Shown: piece after piece, positions 34,980-41,728 of the stretch
Layout of the letters: every line of letters starts with the position of its first letter
How positions within the stretch are numbered: the stretch's first letter is position 1
From: Parablautia muri
GTDB lineage: Bacteria; Bacillota; Clostridia; Lachnospirales; Lachnospiraceae
Reading direction: 5' to 3'
DNA length: 49,798 nucleotides
Assembly (NCBI RefSeq): GCF_009917485.1
Contig: NZ_QZDT01000030.1
Span: 1-49,798 of the forward strand
Made by a program: the position numbers and the translations under genes
Notes under the pieces: generated by a model
Database searches by the model: none
Seen by the model: only the letters and a program-made list of their open reading frames with translations
What the model was told of the DNA's origin: nothing

Positions 34980-36712
34980 ATGAGTTTTATGTTTAATCCT
35001 CATCCTTATGATGACTATACACCGATGAACAGGCCGGGACTTTCCAAGGAAATAATGGAAAGGGCTGTGTTTGGTGCGAAGGAGGTTATGAAGACTTTAT
35101 CTAAGGCTGTGCTGGAATATAAATTGGAAAATGGGGGTTGTGTAGCAGCATTGGAGGGTTACCCTTCTGCTGGCTTTGAACAGTTTGCCAATGAGATTAC
35201 CTGTCTGCCCCAGGATCGGGTAAAGGATCCGGTGCTTTTATATGGGCGTCTTTATGAGGGAAAGTATATAGACTTGATGGATGCGGAAAAGGTGGCGGAG
35301 ATTAAAAGGCTCTGCAGGCAGATCCGTAAAGAGGGCGGTATTGCCATTCTCTACGGTATGGGGGCCGCCTGTGAAGAACTGCAGGAGATTATTGACGTGC
35401 TGATCTATTTGGACGTAACGCCGAAGGAAGTGATGCTCCGTGCGCATGCCGGACGCTGGAAGAATTTTGACGATGATGTGGCCCAGCCTGTAAAGGAGCT
35501 GCAAAGGCGGCGTATTATGTGGATTTTGAGCTGGCAACAGCGCTGAGGGGAGATTTGCTCCGGCATGGAAAAATTGACTGGTACGTGGCTAGTGATAAAG
35601 ACGAGAGGATGAATGTGGTGAGTGGGAGAGATCTTGCGCTTATAACAGCGGGGCTGGCCGCTTACCCTTTCCGATGTAAGCCGGTGTATCTTGAAGGAGT
35701 ATGGGGCGGGTATTATATACAGCATGCCCGGAAGCTGCCGGAACAATTTAAGAACATTGCATGGATATTTGATCTGATCCCTATGGAAGTCAGTATCCTG
35801 ATCCAGCTTGGAGGCGGTTTGATGGAAATGCCCTTTTTTACCTTTGTACAGTGCCAGGCAGACGCGATTCTGGGCACTCAGATTAAGGAGCGCTTTGGCG
35901 GATATTTCCCTATCCGTTTCAATTATGACGATACGTTCCATTCTAATGGGAATATGTCAATACAGGTGCATCCGCCCAGAGAGTACTGCATGGAAAATTT
36001 TAATGAGCTGGGAACTCAGGACGAGGGCTATTATGTGGTTGTGACAGGGCATGGGGCCAGGACTTATTGCGGTTTGAAGGAAGGAATTAATAAGGATGAA
36101 TTTTTTGAAAAAATTCGGCAGTCCGAGCGGGAGCATACAAAGGTGGATTATGAGAATTATGTGAACGAGGTGGAATCCATGCCAGGCCGCCCACTCCTGA
36201 TTCCCGGAGGCACAATCCATGTATCCGGAAGAAACCAGCTGATTTTAGAGATTGGCAGTCTCACTATGGGTTCCTACACTTTTAAGCTGTATGATTATCT
36301 TAGGGAAGATCTGGATGGAAAACCCCGCCCGATACATAGCTATTACGGAGAGCAGGTTTTGAAGGAGGAGCGGACGGAGAAATTTGTATATGAGCATCTG
36401 GTAAAGGAACCTATGTTGCTGCATCGTGGAGAAGGATATGAAGAATATGTGGTAGGAGAGGATGAATTGGTTTATTACAGTACCAGGAGGCTTTGCTTTG
36501 AAAAAAAGGCGGAGGATTGTACGGAAGACAGATTCCATGTGCTGGCACTGGTGGACGGTGAGAGGGTTGTTGTCCGCTCAAAGAGCAATCCTGACCGCAG
36601 CTATACTATGAATTATCTGGATCTGGTGGTGGTTCCGGCTGTCATAGGCGAATATGAGCTGGTGAATATGGGCAGCCAGCCGGTAGTAGTATATAAGGTG
36701 CTGGTAAGATAG
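34980..36712 (+). pseudogene. Class I mannose-6-phosphate isomerase-like protein, frameshifted
   Basis: The first frame gives a kinase-like N-terminal domain (VAALEGYPSAGFEQFANEI, GIAILYGMGAACEELQEIIDVLIYLDV in outline) to KNFDDDVAQPVKEL. One base is lost near 35500, and the second frame continues AKAAYYVDFELATALRGDLL into the cupin isomerase part (YLEGVWGGYYIQHARKLPE, QCQADAILG, SIQVHPPREYCMEN, LLIPGGTIHVSGRNQLILEIG). The metal-binding QVH-type motif is visible. The joined protein of about 577 residues matches this two-domain isomerase family. AAGGAG precedes ATG 34980. The second piece, from GTG 35519, has no ribosome site. Confidence 0.8.
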
Positions 36713-36721
36713 GAGTATGTT

Positions 36722-37609
36722 ATGAATAAGGTAATATTAGCGGTTGATGACGGAGGAACAAGCATAATATATCGTTTGCTACGGGGTGGAGATTATGCAT
36801 TCTTGACAGAACGGAAATTTTATGATATGCCATCTATGGGAACAAAAGGTGAAATATTAAACGTATTTGAAAATATGTTTACAGATGCTGCAAAGCAGTG
36901 CGAAGAACTGGGAGGGGAAATTACCCGTGGGGCCTTCTCGGTTCCAGGCCCCTTTGACTGCGCTGCAGGCATCAGCCGGATGGAGCACAAATGGATATCG
37001 TTGAAGGATATGCCACTGCGGAAAGTATTCCGGGAGATGGGGATTTTGCCGGAAAGAACAGTATATACATTCCTTCATGATGTACATGCCTTTCTTGTAG
37101 GTGAAAAGTATTTCAGCCACGCAAGGAATTGGGGAAATTCGCTGGGGATTATAATCGGCACAGGCCTGGGGTTGGGATTGTGGGAGAATGGTGAACTGCA
37201 ATTTTCAGAAAGCGGAGGGCCTTTTTACAGCATTTTCCGTAAAGTGTACCGAGAAGGGATTCTGGAGGATTATGTTTCCGGCAGAGGCCTTAGTGCCATT
37301 TATATACACAATGGCGGTCAGTCTTTGGAAGCCAGGGAAATAGCGGATAAAGCCAGGGAAGGAGACCGAATGGCTCAGGCGGTGTACCAGCAGATGGGAA
37401 CCATTCTGGGGGAAAATATTGCGGATATTGTCATAGGGCACAAAATACAATGTATTATGGTTGGAGGACGGGTATCCCTTGCTTTTGACTTGTTTGGTCA
37501 GAATTTGCGCGATGCTCTGGGAGGATATGTCAAGATTTATGCATCTGAGATGTTGGAGTCTGCTGCCATGTTGGGAGCGGCAGTATGGGGCGGCAGTGTA
37601 GCGTCATAA
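36722..37609 (+). CDS. ROK-family sugar kinase-like protein without the zinc motif
   Basis: This 295-residue protein starts MNKVILAVDDGGTS, the phosphate-binding ROK/ASKHA motif. It also has GAFSVPGPFDCAAGISRM, the HDVHAFLVGE region in place of the usual NDANAAALGE, and the IIIGTGLGLGL loop. The cysteine-rich zinc motif of typical ROK proteins (GHxx..CxCGxxGC) is absent; SGRGLS and ESGGPF lie there instead. It is probably a kinase for a sugar or acylated sugar fed by the TRAP locus. It follows the broken isomerase gene by 9 bases and is intact. Confidence 0.8.
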   Translation: MNKVILAVDDGGTSIIYRLLRGGDYAFLTERKFYDMPSMGTKGEILNVFENMFTDAAKQCEELGGEITRGAFSVPGPFDCAAGISRMEHKWISLKDMPLRKVFREMGILPERTVYTFLHDVHAFLVGEKYFSHARNWGNSLGIIIGTGLGLGLWENGELQFSESGGPFYSIFRKVYREGILEDYVSGRGLSAIYIHNGGQSLEAREIADKAREGDRMAQAVYQQMGTILGENIADIVIGHKIQCIMVGGRVSLAFDLFGQNLRDALGGYVKIYASEMLESAAMLGAAVWGGSVAS

Positions 37610-37642
37610 AAAGACGTGGCTATCTGGCAGGGAGGAGGCGCC

Positions 37643-38198
37643 ATGAGCCGGTTTTCTAGAAAGTTTTGTCATAATGAGGAAAGTGTGCGGCGTCTGTCGC
37701 AGGTGCAGTACCTTTCCTTTCAGAAAAGATATATTTTGCTGTAGCTTTTGATGGGGGCTGGTTTTGTGTTCGCATCTGTATTTGGGTCGATGGACCGGGT
37801 GGCAGGGGGCTGTGCTGTCTGCTGGGGTGCTGGTTGCTCATTAGCTGGAGACAGGTACCGAATTTCCGGGTCAGAAAGTTTTTAAAAAGCTGCCATGGAA
37901 ACTTTCCCTGCACAACCTTTTGTTTTGAAGAAAAGGGAATGGTGGTAGTGAATGTTCAGGGGGAAAGGGTTCTTTCATATGACAGGATTATCAGACTGGC
38001 AGCGGATATGCCTATGATTATCTGTTTTTAAGCGCCTATGGAGCATATATGCTGCCCCATGAGGAAGGAAAGAAGGAGGAAATGTTCCGGAACTTTCTTG
38101 CTCAAAAGACGGGGCTTGAATGGCTGCCTGTGAAAAGTGCATTTATGATATCTATGAGGCAGCTGCGGGGGGAGTGGAAAAATACCAGGAAGAAATAG
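37643..38198 (+). pseudogene. YcxB-like membrane protein, broken
   Basis: GGAGGAGG precedes ATG 37643. The frame MSRFSRKFCHNEESVRRLSQ to RYILL meets TAG at 37742-37744, continues LLMGAGFVFASVFGSMDR, then shifts to LLGCWLLISWRQVPNFRVRK, TTFCFEEKGMVVVNVQGERVLSYDRIIRL and shifts again to YDYLFLSAYGAYMLPHEEG and ending at 38196. The two-helix-plus-YcxB-domain pattern is recognisable. At least three lesions. It sits behind the ROK kinase gene and before a strong terminator. Confidence 0.75.
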
Positions 38199-38202
38199 AA
38201 AT

Positions 38203-38235
38203 AAAAAGACAGGTGCTAAAGACACCTGTCTTTTT
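38203..38235. terminator. Strong bidirectional terminator
   Basis: AAAAAGACAGGTG (38203-38215) and CACCTGTCTTTTT (38223-38235) form a perfect 13-bp stem with a 7-base loop. Both strands end in a T-run. It lies between the YcxB-like remnant and the convergent ferredoxin gene. Confidence 0.92.
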
Positions 38236-38261
38236 ATATGAAAGAGTTATTAATTATCATC

Positions 38262-38432
38262 TTATTCCTCAGAAATAGCGCCTACAGGACATCCGCCAGC
38301 GCAGGAACCACAGCTGATGCAGGTATCTGCATTGATTTCAAATTTTCCATCGCCTTCAGCGATAGCGCCTACAGGACACTGGCCTGCACAAGCCCCACAA
38401 GAAATACAAGCGTCACCAATTACGTATGCCAT
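38262..38432 (-). CDS. 2[4Fe-4S] ferredoxin
   Basis: This 56-residue clostridial-type ferredoxin has two CxxCxxCxxxCP clusters: CISCGACAGQCPVGAI and CISCGSCAGGCPVGAI. It carries low-potential electrons for fermentation enzymes. I chose ATG 38432 (MAYVIGDAC), with AAGGAGG 8 bases upstream, over the longer frame to 38471. It has its own promoter and a strong terminator, so it is a single-gene unit. Confidence 0.96.
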   Translation of the reverse strand: MAYVIGDACISCGACAGQCPVGAIAEGDGKFEINADTCISCGSCAGGCPVGAISEE

Positions 38433-38482
38433 AATCAAATCCTCCTTAAAATATATCAATATTTTTATCAATGTCTTAGTAC

Positions 38483-38511
38483 ATTCTAATATATAATGAT
38501 AGGAAATACAA
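38483..38511 (-). promoter_or_regulatory. SigA promoter of the ferredoxin gene
   Basis: On the minus strand TTGTAT (38506-38511) and TAGAAT (38483-38488) are 17 bases apart, about 50 bases before the ATG. Confidence 0.55.
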
Positions 38512-38651
38512 GTAAAATATTAGGTAAATTCTAGACATATTTTAGTTCCCAATACTTTTCCGATGTTGGCAAGAGTACGCTTGGAAAAAGCTTCCTTTTG
38601 GAAGATTCCATAAACTTATTTTGAACACGACCATATTGTGTTATGTTTGTG

Positions 38652-38660
38652 TGGTATAAT
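38652..38660 (+). promoter_or_regulatory. Extended -10 promoter upstream of the WYL regulator
   Basis: TGGTATAAT (38652-38660) is a perfect extended -10 box. There is no convincing -35 at the right distance, as is usual for that promoter type. It would produce a leader of about 170 bases before the regulator. Confidence 0.5.
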
Positions 38661-38680
38661 ATAATGCAAGAAGGAGAAGC

Positions 38681-38797
38681 ATGTTTGGGTGTAAACTTCT
38701 AAACTCTATTAGTGGCAGTATCGCAAACAAAGCTTGCGATATGCAGGGGGATAAGGTTGAAAGAATTGTATTTTTTCAACCGCAAATTTGTGCTTGA
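38681..38797 (+). other. Possible 38-codon leader ORF before the WYL regulator
   Basis: ATG 38681 has AAGGAG at 38671-38676 and lies just behind the extended -10. The frame MFGCKLLNSISGSIANKACDMQ runs across a dispersed hairpin element and ends at TGA 38795. A leader peptide or chance ORF are both possible. The 38472-38839 gap holds nothing else apart from the promoters and the repeat. Confidence 0.25.
38714..38753 (-). repeat. Dispersed stem-loop element, single copy (relative of the 75-bp array)
   Basis: TATCGCAA (38718-38725) and TTGCGATA (38733-38740) form an 8-bp stem. Read on the minus strand, TTATCCCCCTGCATAT, the stem and ACTGCC match the layout of the array units at 9921-10181 and of 43956-43996. 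The stem base pair C-G of the other copies is T-A here on both arms, a compensatory change. Confidence 0.65.
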
Positions 38798-38839
38798 ACG
38801 CATAAATTCGCATGTTGAGAAAGGAGCATGGTTATAAAA

Positions 38840-39757
38840 ATGAAAATTGATCGCTTAATTGGGATTATATTTATTTTACTTCAAGAAGATAAAGTTACGG
38901 CTCCCGAACTTGCAAAGCGTTTTGAGGTATCAAGAAGAACTATCAACAGAGATATTGCAGACATTTGCAAAAGTGGCATTCCAATCGTTACTACACAAGG
39001 CAGTGGTGGTGGAATATCCATTCTTGACAGCTACAAAATAGATAAGGCCTTTTTTGACGAAGATGAGCTGCAGGCTATATTTTCCGGACTGCAAGGAATT
39101 GACAGTGTATCAAAAAGGTCATATCTGGCTAATATTGCCGAGAAACTTTCAAAGAAAAGGAATCAAATAGAATCCAATGGCAGTATTATGATTGACCTGT
39201 CATCTCATTACCAAAAACCGTTAGTACACAAGATAGAATTGATAAAAAAGGCAATTCAGGAAAGTAAGTATATTTCGTTTTTGTATTATTCCGAGAAAGG
39301 TGAGAGTGCAAGACGGATTGAACCTTATTATCTGATATTCAGATGGTCAGCGTGGTATGCTTTGGGATATTGTTTAGATAGGAAAGACTATCGCCTTTTT
39401 AAGTTAAACCGTCTATGGAATATGAATATTCAAAGCGAGAAGTTTGTTCCCCGCAAAATACCTCAAAAGGAATTGGAATTTGATGACTATTTTTCGACTG
39501 AGATAATTCATCTTAAAGCAATCTTTTCTAAAAGTGAGAAATATCGCTTAATTGAGGAGTATGGTATAGACTGTTATCATGTTACAAATGACGGAAACTT
39601 ATTTTTTGAATGGGATTTTGCAAGTTATAGCTATATGCGATCATGGGTATTCAGCTTTGGAGATAAAGTAAAGGTATTAGAACCGCTTAAACTTTGCAGA
39701 GATAGAAAAAAGCAAGCGGAGAATATTGTTCAAAAAGAAATAGAATATGACATATAG
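38840..39757 (+). CDS. WYL-domain transcriptional regulator (YafY-like)
   Basis: This 305-residue regulator has an N-terminal helix-turn-helix (KIDRLIGIIFILLQEDKVTAPELAKRFEVSRRTINRDI), the GIPIVTTQGSGGGISI linker and a WYL domain (FLYYSEKGESARRIEPYYLIFRWSAWYALGYC in outline), then a C-terminal extension. WYL proteins bind small ligands or nucleic acid. Two starts are possible: ATG 38828 is only 1 base from AAGGAG, while ATG 38840 is 13 bases away but begins the conserved MKIDRL. I prefer 38840. It is probably paired with the DUF3795 gene 52 bases on. Confidence 0.88.
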   Translation: MKIDRLIGIIFILLQEDKVTAPELAKRFEVSRRTINRDIADICKSGIPIVTTQGSGGGISILDSYKIDKAFFDEDELQAIFSGLQGIDSVSKRSYLANIAEKLSKKRNQIESNGSIMIDLSSHYQKPLVHKIELIKKAIQESKYISFLYYSEKGESARRIEPYYLIFRWSAWYALGYCLDRKDYRLFKLNRLWNMNIQSEKFVPRKIPQKELEFDDYFSTEIIHLKAIFSKSEKYRLIEEYGIDCYHVTNDGNLFFEWDFASYSYMRSWVFSFGDKVKVLEPLKLCRDRKKQAENIVQKEIEYDI

Positions 39758-39809
39758 ATGTCGTGTTTGGTGTGCTATTCTATATAAATCAAATGGGAGG
39801 TAAATTATT

Positions 39810-40082
39810 ATGGTTGAATCAAGATGTGGATTATTATGCAATGAATGCGGCTTTCGAGAAACAACAGGGTGTAAAGGCTGTGCAAATATGGATAAACCTT
39901 TCTGGGCTGATAGTTGTCAGGTTAAGTCTTGTTGCGAAGCTAAGTCGCAAAATCATTGTGGAGAATGTGATGATTTTGTCTGTTCTTTACTTCATACTTT
40001 TGCCTATGATATGGAACAAAGCGATAATGGAGTAAGAATTGAACAATGTAAAAAGTGGGGCAAAAATACTGAAATCACGTAA
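39810..40082 (+). CDS. DUF3795 cysteine-rich protein, 90 aa
   Basis: This small protein is dominated by cysteines: RCGLLCNECGFRETTGCKGC, then SCQVKSCCEAKSQNHCGEC and CSLLHTFAYD. This is the DUF3795 pattern (CGxxCxxCxx...CxGC...CxVxxCxxxKxxxxCxxC). Metal binding, zinc or iron-sulfur, is likely but not shown. GGGAGG lies about 13 bases before the ATG. DUF3795 genes are often neighbours of WYL regulators, which suggests co-function. Confidence 0.88.
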   Translation: MVESRCGLLCNECGFRETTGCKGCANMDKPFWADSCQVKSCCEAKSQNHCGECDDFVCSLLHTFAYDMEQSDNGVRIEQCKKWGKNTEIT

Positions 40083-40108
40083 AAAATATTTGAATTATTA
40101 AAAAAATA

Positions 40109-40166
40109 CCGGTCTTTTATATAAAATATATCTGTCTTTTGATGAATATTTTATATAAATGACCGG
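40109..40166. terminator. Long bidirectional hairpin terminator
   Basis: CCGGTC (40109-40114) plus the 14-base TTTATATAAAATAT (40116-40129) pair with ATATTTTATATAAA (40146-40159) plus GACCGG (40161-40166), with one T-T mismatch and a 16-base loop. It lies between the convergent DUF3795 and pflA genes. Confidence 0.75.
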
Positions 40167-40199
40167 CATTGTCTACAGAGCTATCACAGGCCCGTCTTA

Positions 40200-40961
40200 C
40201 TATTCCTGGGTATTTTCCGCCCTGCGGGCGCGAATCCCATCTAAGATCACCTGTTTCTTTTCTACCACCTTATCCTTGTCCATAGCAGGAACGCCGGCTA
40301 ATTTGTAGGACATACCCAGCTTTTTGTACTTGGTTTCGCCCATAGTGTGATAGGGCAGAACATCAAGGGCTTTCAAATTGGAAAACTGTCCGATAAAATA
40401 GCCTAACTGATACAGATATTTCTCATCATCGGTAATGCCGGGAACGACTACATGACGAATCCACATATCCACATGCTTTTCATTTAAGTAGGCGGCAAAT
40501 GCCAAAATCCCTTCATTAGGCTGGGCGGTAAGCTCCTTATGCTTTTCCGGGTCAATGTGCTTGATATCTAACATAACCAAATCCGTTAATTTCATCAGCT
40601 CATCAAGCTTTTCAATAAAGGGCTGATTGTCCGGTTTAAAGGCAATACCGGAGGAATCAATACAGGTGTGTACATTCTCGACCTTGGCAATGGTAAACAG
40701 GTCAATGAGGAAATCAACCTGCATTAAAGGCTCACCACCGGTTACGGTGATGCCGCCGTTTTTATAAAAGGCTTCATTTCTCCTATATTGCTCAAATATT
40801 TCCGCAGGTTCCATCATGGTACCGCCGGTCATGGACCAGGTATCGGGATTGTGGCAGTAAGCGCACCGCATGGGACATCCCTGCACAAACACAACAAAAC
40901 GGGTTCCCGGGCCGTCTACCGTGCCAAAACTTTCTAAAGAGTGAATTCTACCTTGCATCAT
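40200..40961 (-). CDS. pflA: Pyruvate formate-lyase activating enzyme (radical SAM)
   Basis: This 253-residue enzyme uses S-adenosylmethionine and a [4Fe-4S] cluster to place the radical on the glycine of formate-lyase. The cluster motif is CPMRCAYC near residue 29. It begins GRIHSLESFGTVDGPGTRFVVFVQG and has GGITVTGGEPLMQ, CIDSSGIA and MLDIKHIDPEKHKELT, all typical. It is transcribed from its own promoter (40989-41016), downstream of the split formate-lyase genes. AAGGGAG precedes ATG 40961. Confidence 0.95.
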   Translation of the reverse strand: MMQGRIHSLESFGTVDGPGTRFVVFVQGCPMRCAYCHNPDTWSMTGGTMMEPAEIFEQYRRNEAFYKNGGITVTGGEPLMQVDFLIDLFTIAKVENVHTCIDSSGIAFKPDNQPFIEKLDELMKLTDLVMLDIKHIDPEKHKELTAQPNEGILAFAAYLNEKHVDMWIRHVVVPGITDDEKYLYQLGYFIGQFSNLKALDVLPYHTMGETKYKKLGMSYKLAGVPAMDKDKVVEKKQVILDGIRARRAENTQE

Positions 40962-40988
40962 TACATCTCCCTTCTTATTTCAATCTAT

Positions 40989-41016
40989 AGTATAACAGAA
41001 AGCGGGTGAAAAGCAA
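40989..41016 (-). promoter_or_regulatory. SigA promoter of pflA
   Basis: On the minus strand TTGCTT (41011-41016) and TATACT (40989-40994) are 16 bases apart. Confidence 0.55.
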
Positions 41017-41065
41017 ATCAGAGTTTTGTTTGCTTTTCGCATAAATGGCCATAAGTATTACAGCT

Positions 41066-41092
41066 CACGGCCTAAGGGCCGCTTATAGTATC
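41066..41092 (+). repeat. Dispersed intergenic element, copy 2
   Basis: This copy matches 18843-18869 at 23 of 27 bases. An inner GGCC/GGCC hairpin (GGCCTAAGGGCC) is followed by GCTTATAGTA. It lies between the grcA terminator and the pflA promoter. Confidence 0.55.
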
Positions 41093-41112
41093 TTGCAAAG
41101 CTTATTATAAAA

Positions 41113-41149
41113 GGGCAGCCGGCAGATAAATCATATCCGCCGGCTGCCC
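41113..41149 (-). terminator. Rho-independent terminator of the formate-lyase operon
   Basis: GGGCAGCCGGC (41113-41123) and GCCGGCTGCCC (41139-41149) form a perfect 11-bp GC stem with a 15-base loop. On the minus strand it is followed by TTTTAT. It sits 32 bases past the grcA stop. Confidence 0.9.
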
Positions 41150-41180
41150 AGTTAAATTTTAATTAACGAACAAGTCTTTT

Positions 41181-41423
41181 TTAGATAGACTCATGGAATG
41201 TACGGGAAATAACGTCAGCCTGCTGTTCTGGTGTTAATTTGATGAAATTAACAGCATATCCGGAAACACGGATTGTAAGCTGAGGATAATTCTCGGGATG
41301 TTTCTGAGCATCTAAAAGCATATCTCTGTTTAAAACATTTACGTTGAGATGATGTCCGCCCTTTGTTGCGTATCCATCTAACAATGATACTAAGTTATCT
41401 ACCTGTGCTGTATTATTAGCCAT
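41181..41423 (-). CDS. grcA: Autonomous glycyl-radical domain of pyruvate formate-lyase (GrcA-like)
   Basis: This 80-residue protein equals the C-terminal domain of pyruvate formate-lyase: [30 protein letters not shown], then [15 protein letters not shown], with the radical-bearing glycine at G55 in RVSGYAV, and [14 protein letters not shown]. The core enzyme encoded upstream ends before this domain, so here the domain is not a repair spare as in E. coli YfiD but most likely the essential second subunit. It is the substrate for PflA. AAGGAGG lies 9 bases before ATG 41423. Confidence 0.92.
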   Translation of the reverse strand: MANNTAQVDNLVSLLDGYATKGGHHLNVNVLNRDMLLDAQKHPENYPQLTIRVSGYAVNFIKLTPEQQADVISRTFHESI

Positions 41424-41450
41424 GGCAAGTTTACCTCCTTATATAATTGA

Positions 41451-41654
41451 TTAATGAAAGTCATCCAGACCGTCTTCCAGGGTAGGGACGCTGCAGGCTA
41501 AGGGAGTCCTGGAACAATCCGTACACCCCATGGTTTGAACATCTTTTGTCTTTTCACTGGCTTCGTCATAGTCCACATTCACATGTCCTACGCCCATAGC
41601 CATGCCGGAATCCAGCATTTTAACAAGGTCATCCACCATTTTATTATTGTCCAT
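41451..41654 (-). CDS. Small Cys-rich protein related to the start of the glycyl-radical domain, 67 aa
   Basis: This 67-residue protein lies between the formate-lyase core gene and grcA. Its first half (MVDDLVKMLDSGMAMGVGHVNVDYDE) parallels that of GrcA ([26 protein letters not shown]), so the two appear to be paralogs. The second half lacks the RVSGYAV radical loop and instead has DVQTMGCTDCSRTPLACSVPTLEDGLDD, with three cysteines. AGGAGG lies 9 bases before ATG 41654. I recognise no named family. It could bind the core enzyme at the radical-domain dock and act in assembly, metal binding or protection (inference). Confidence 0.75.
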   Translation of the reverse strand: MDNNKMVDDLVKMLDSGMAMGVGHVNVDYDEASEKTKDVQTMGCTDCSRTPLACSVPTLEDGLDDFH

Positions 41655-41728
41655 TGCATTGTACCTCCTGAAATTAGGTTGTTATTTATTCTGACTTTGT
41701 AAAAGTTCAGCTTGTTTGAACGGTTACA

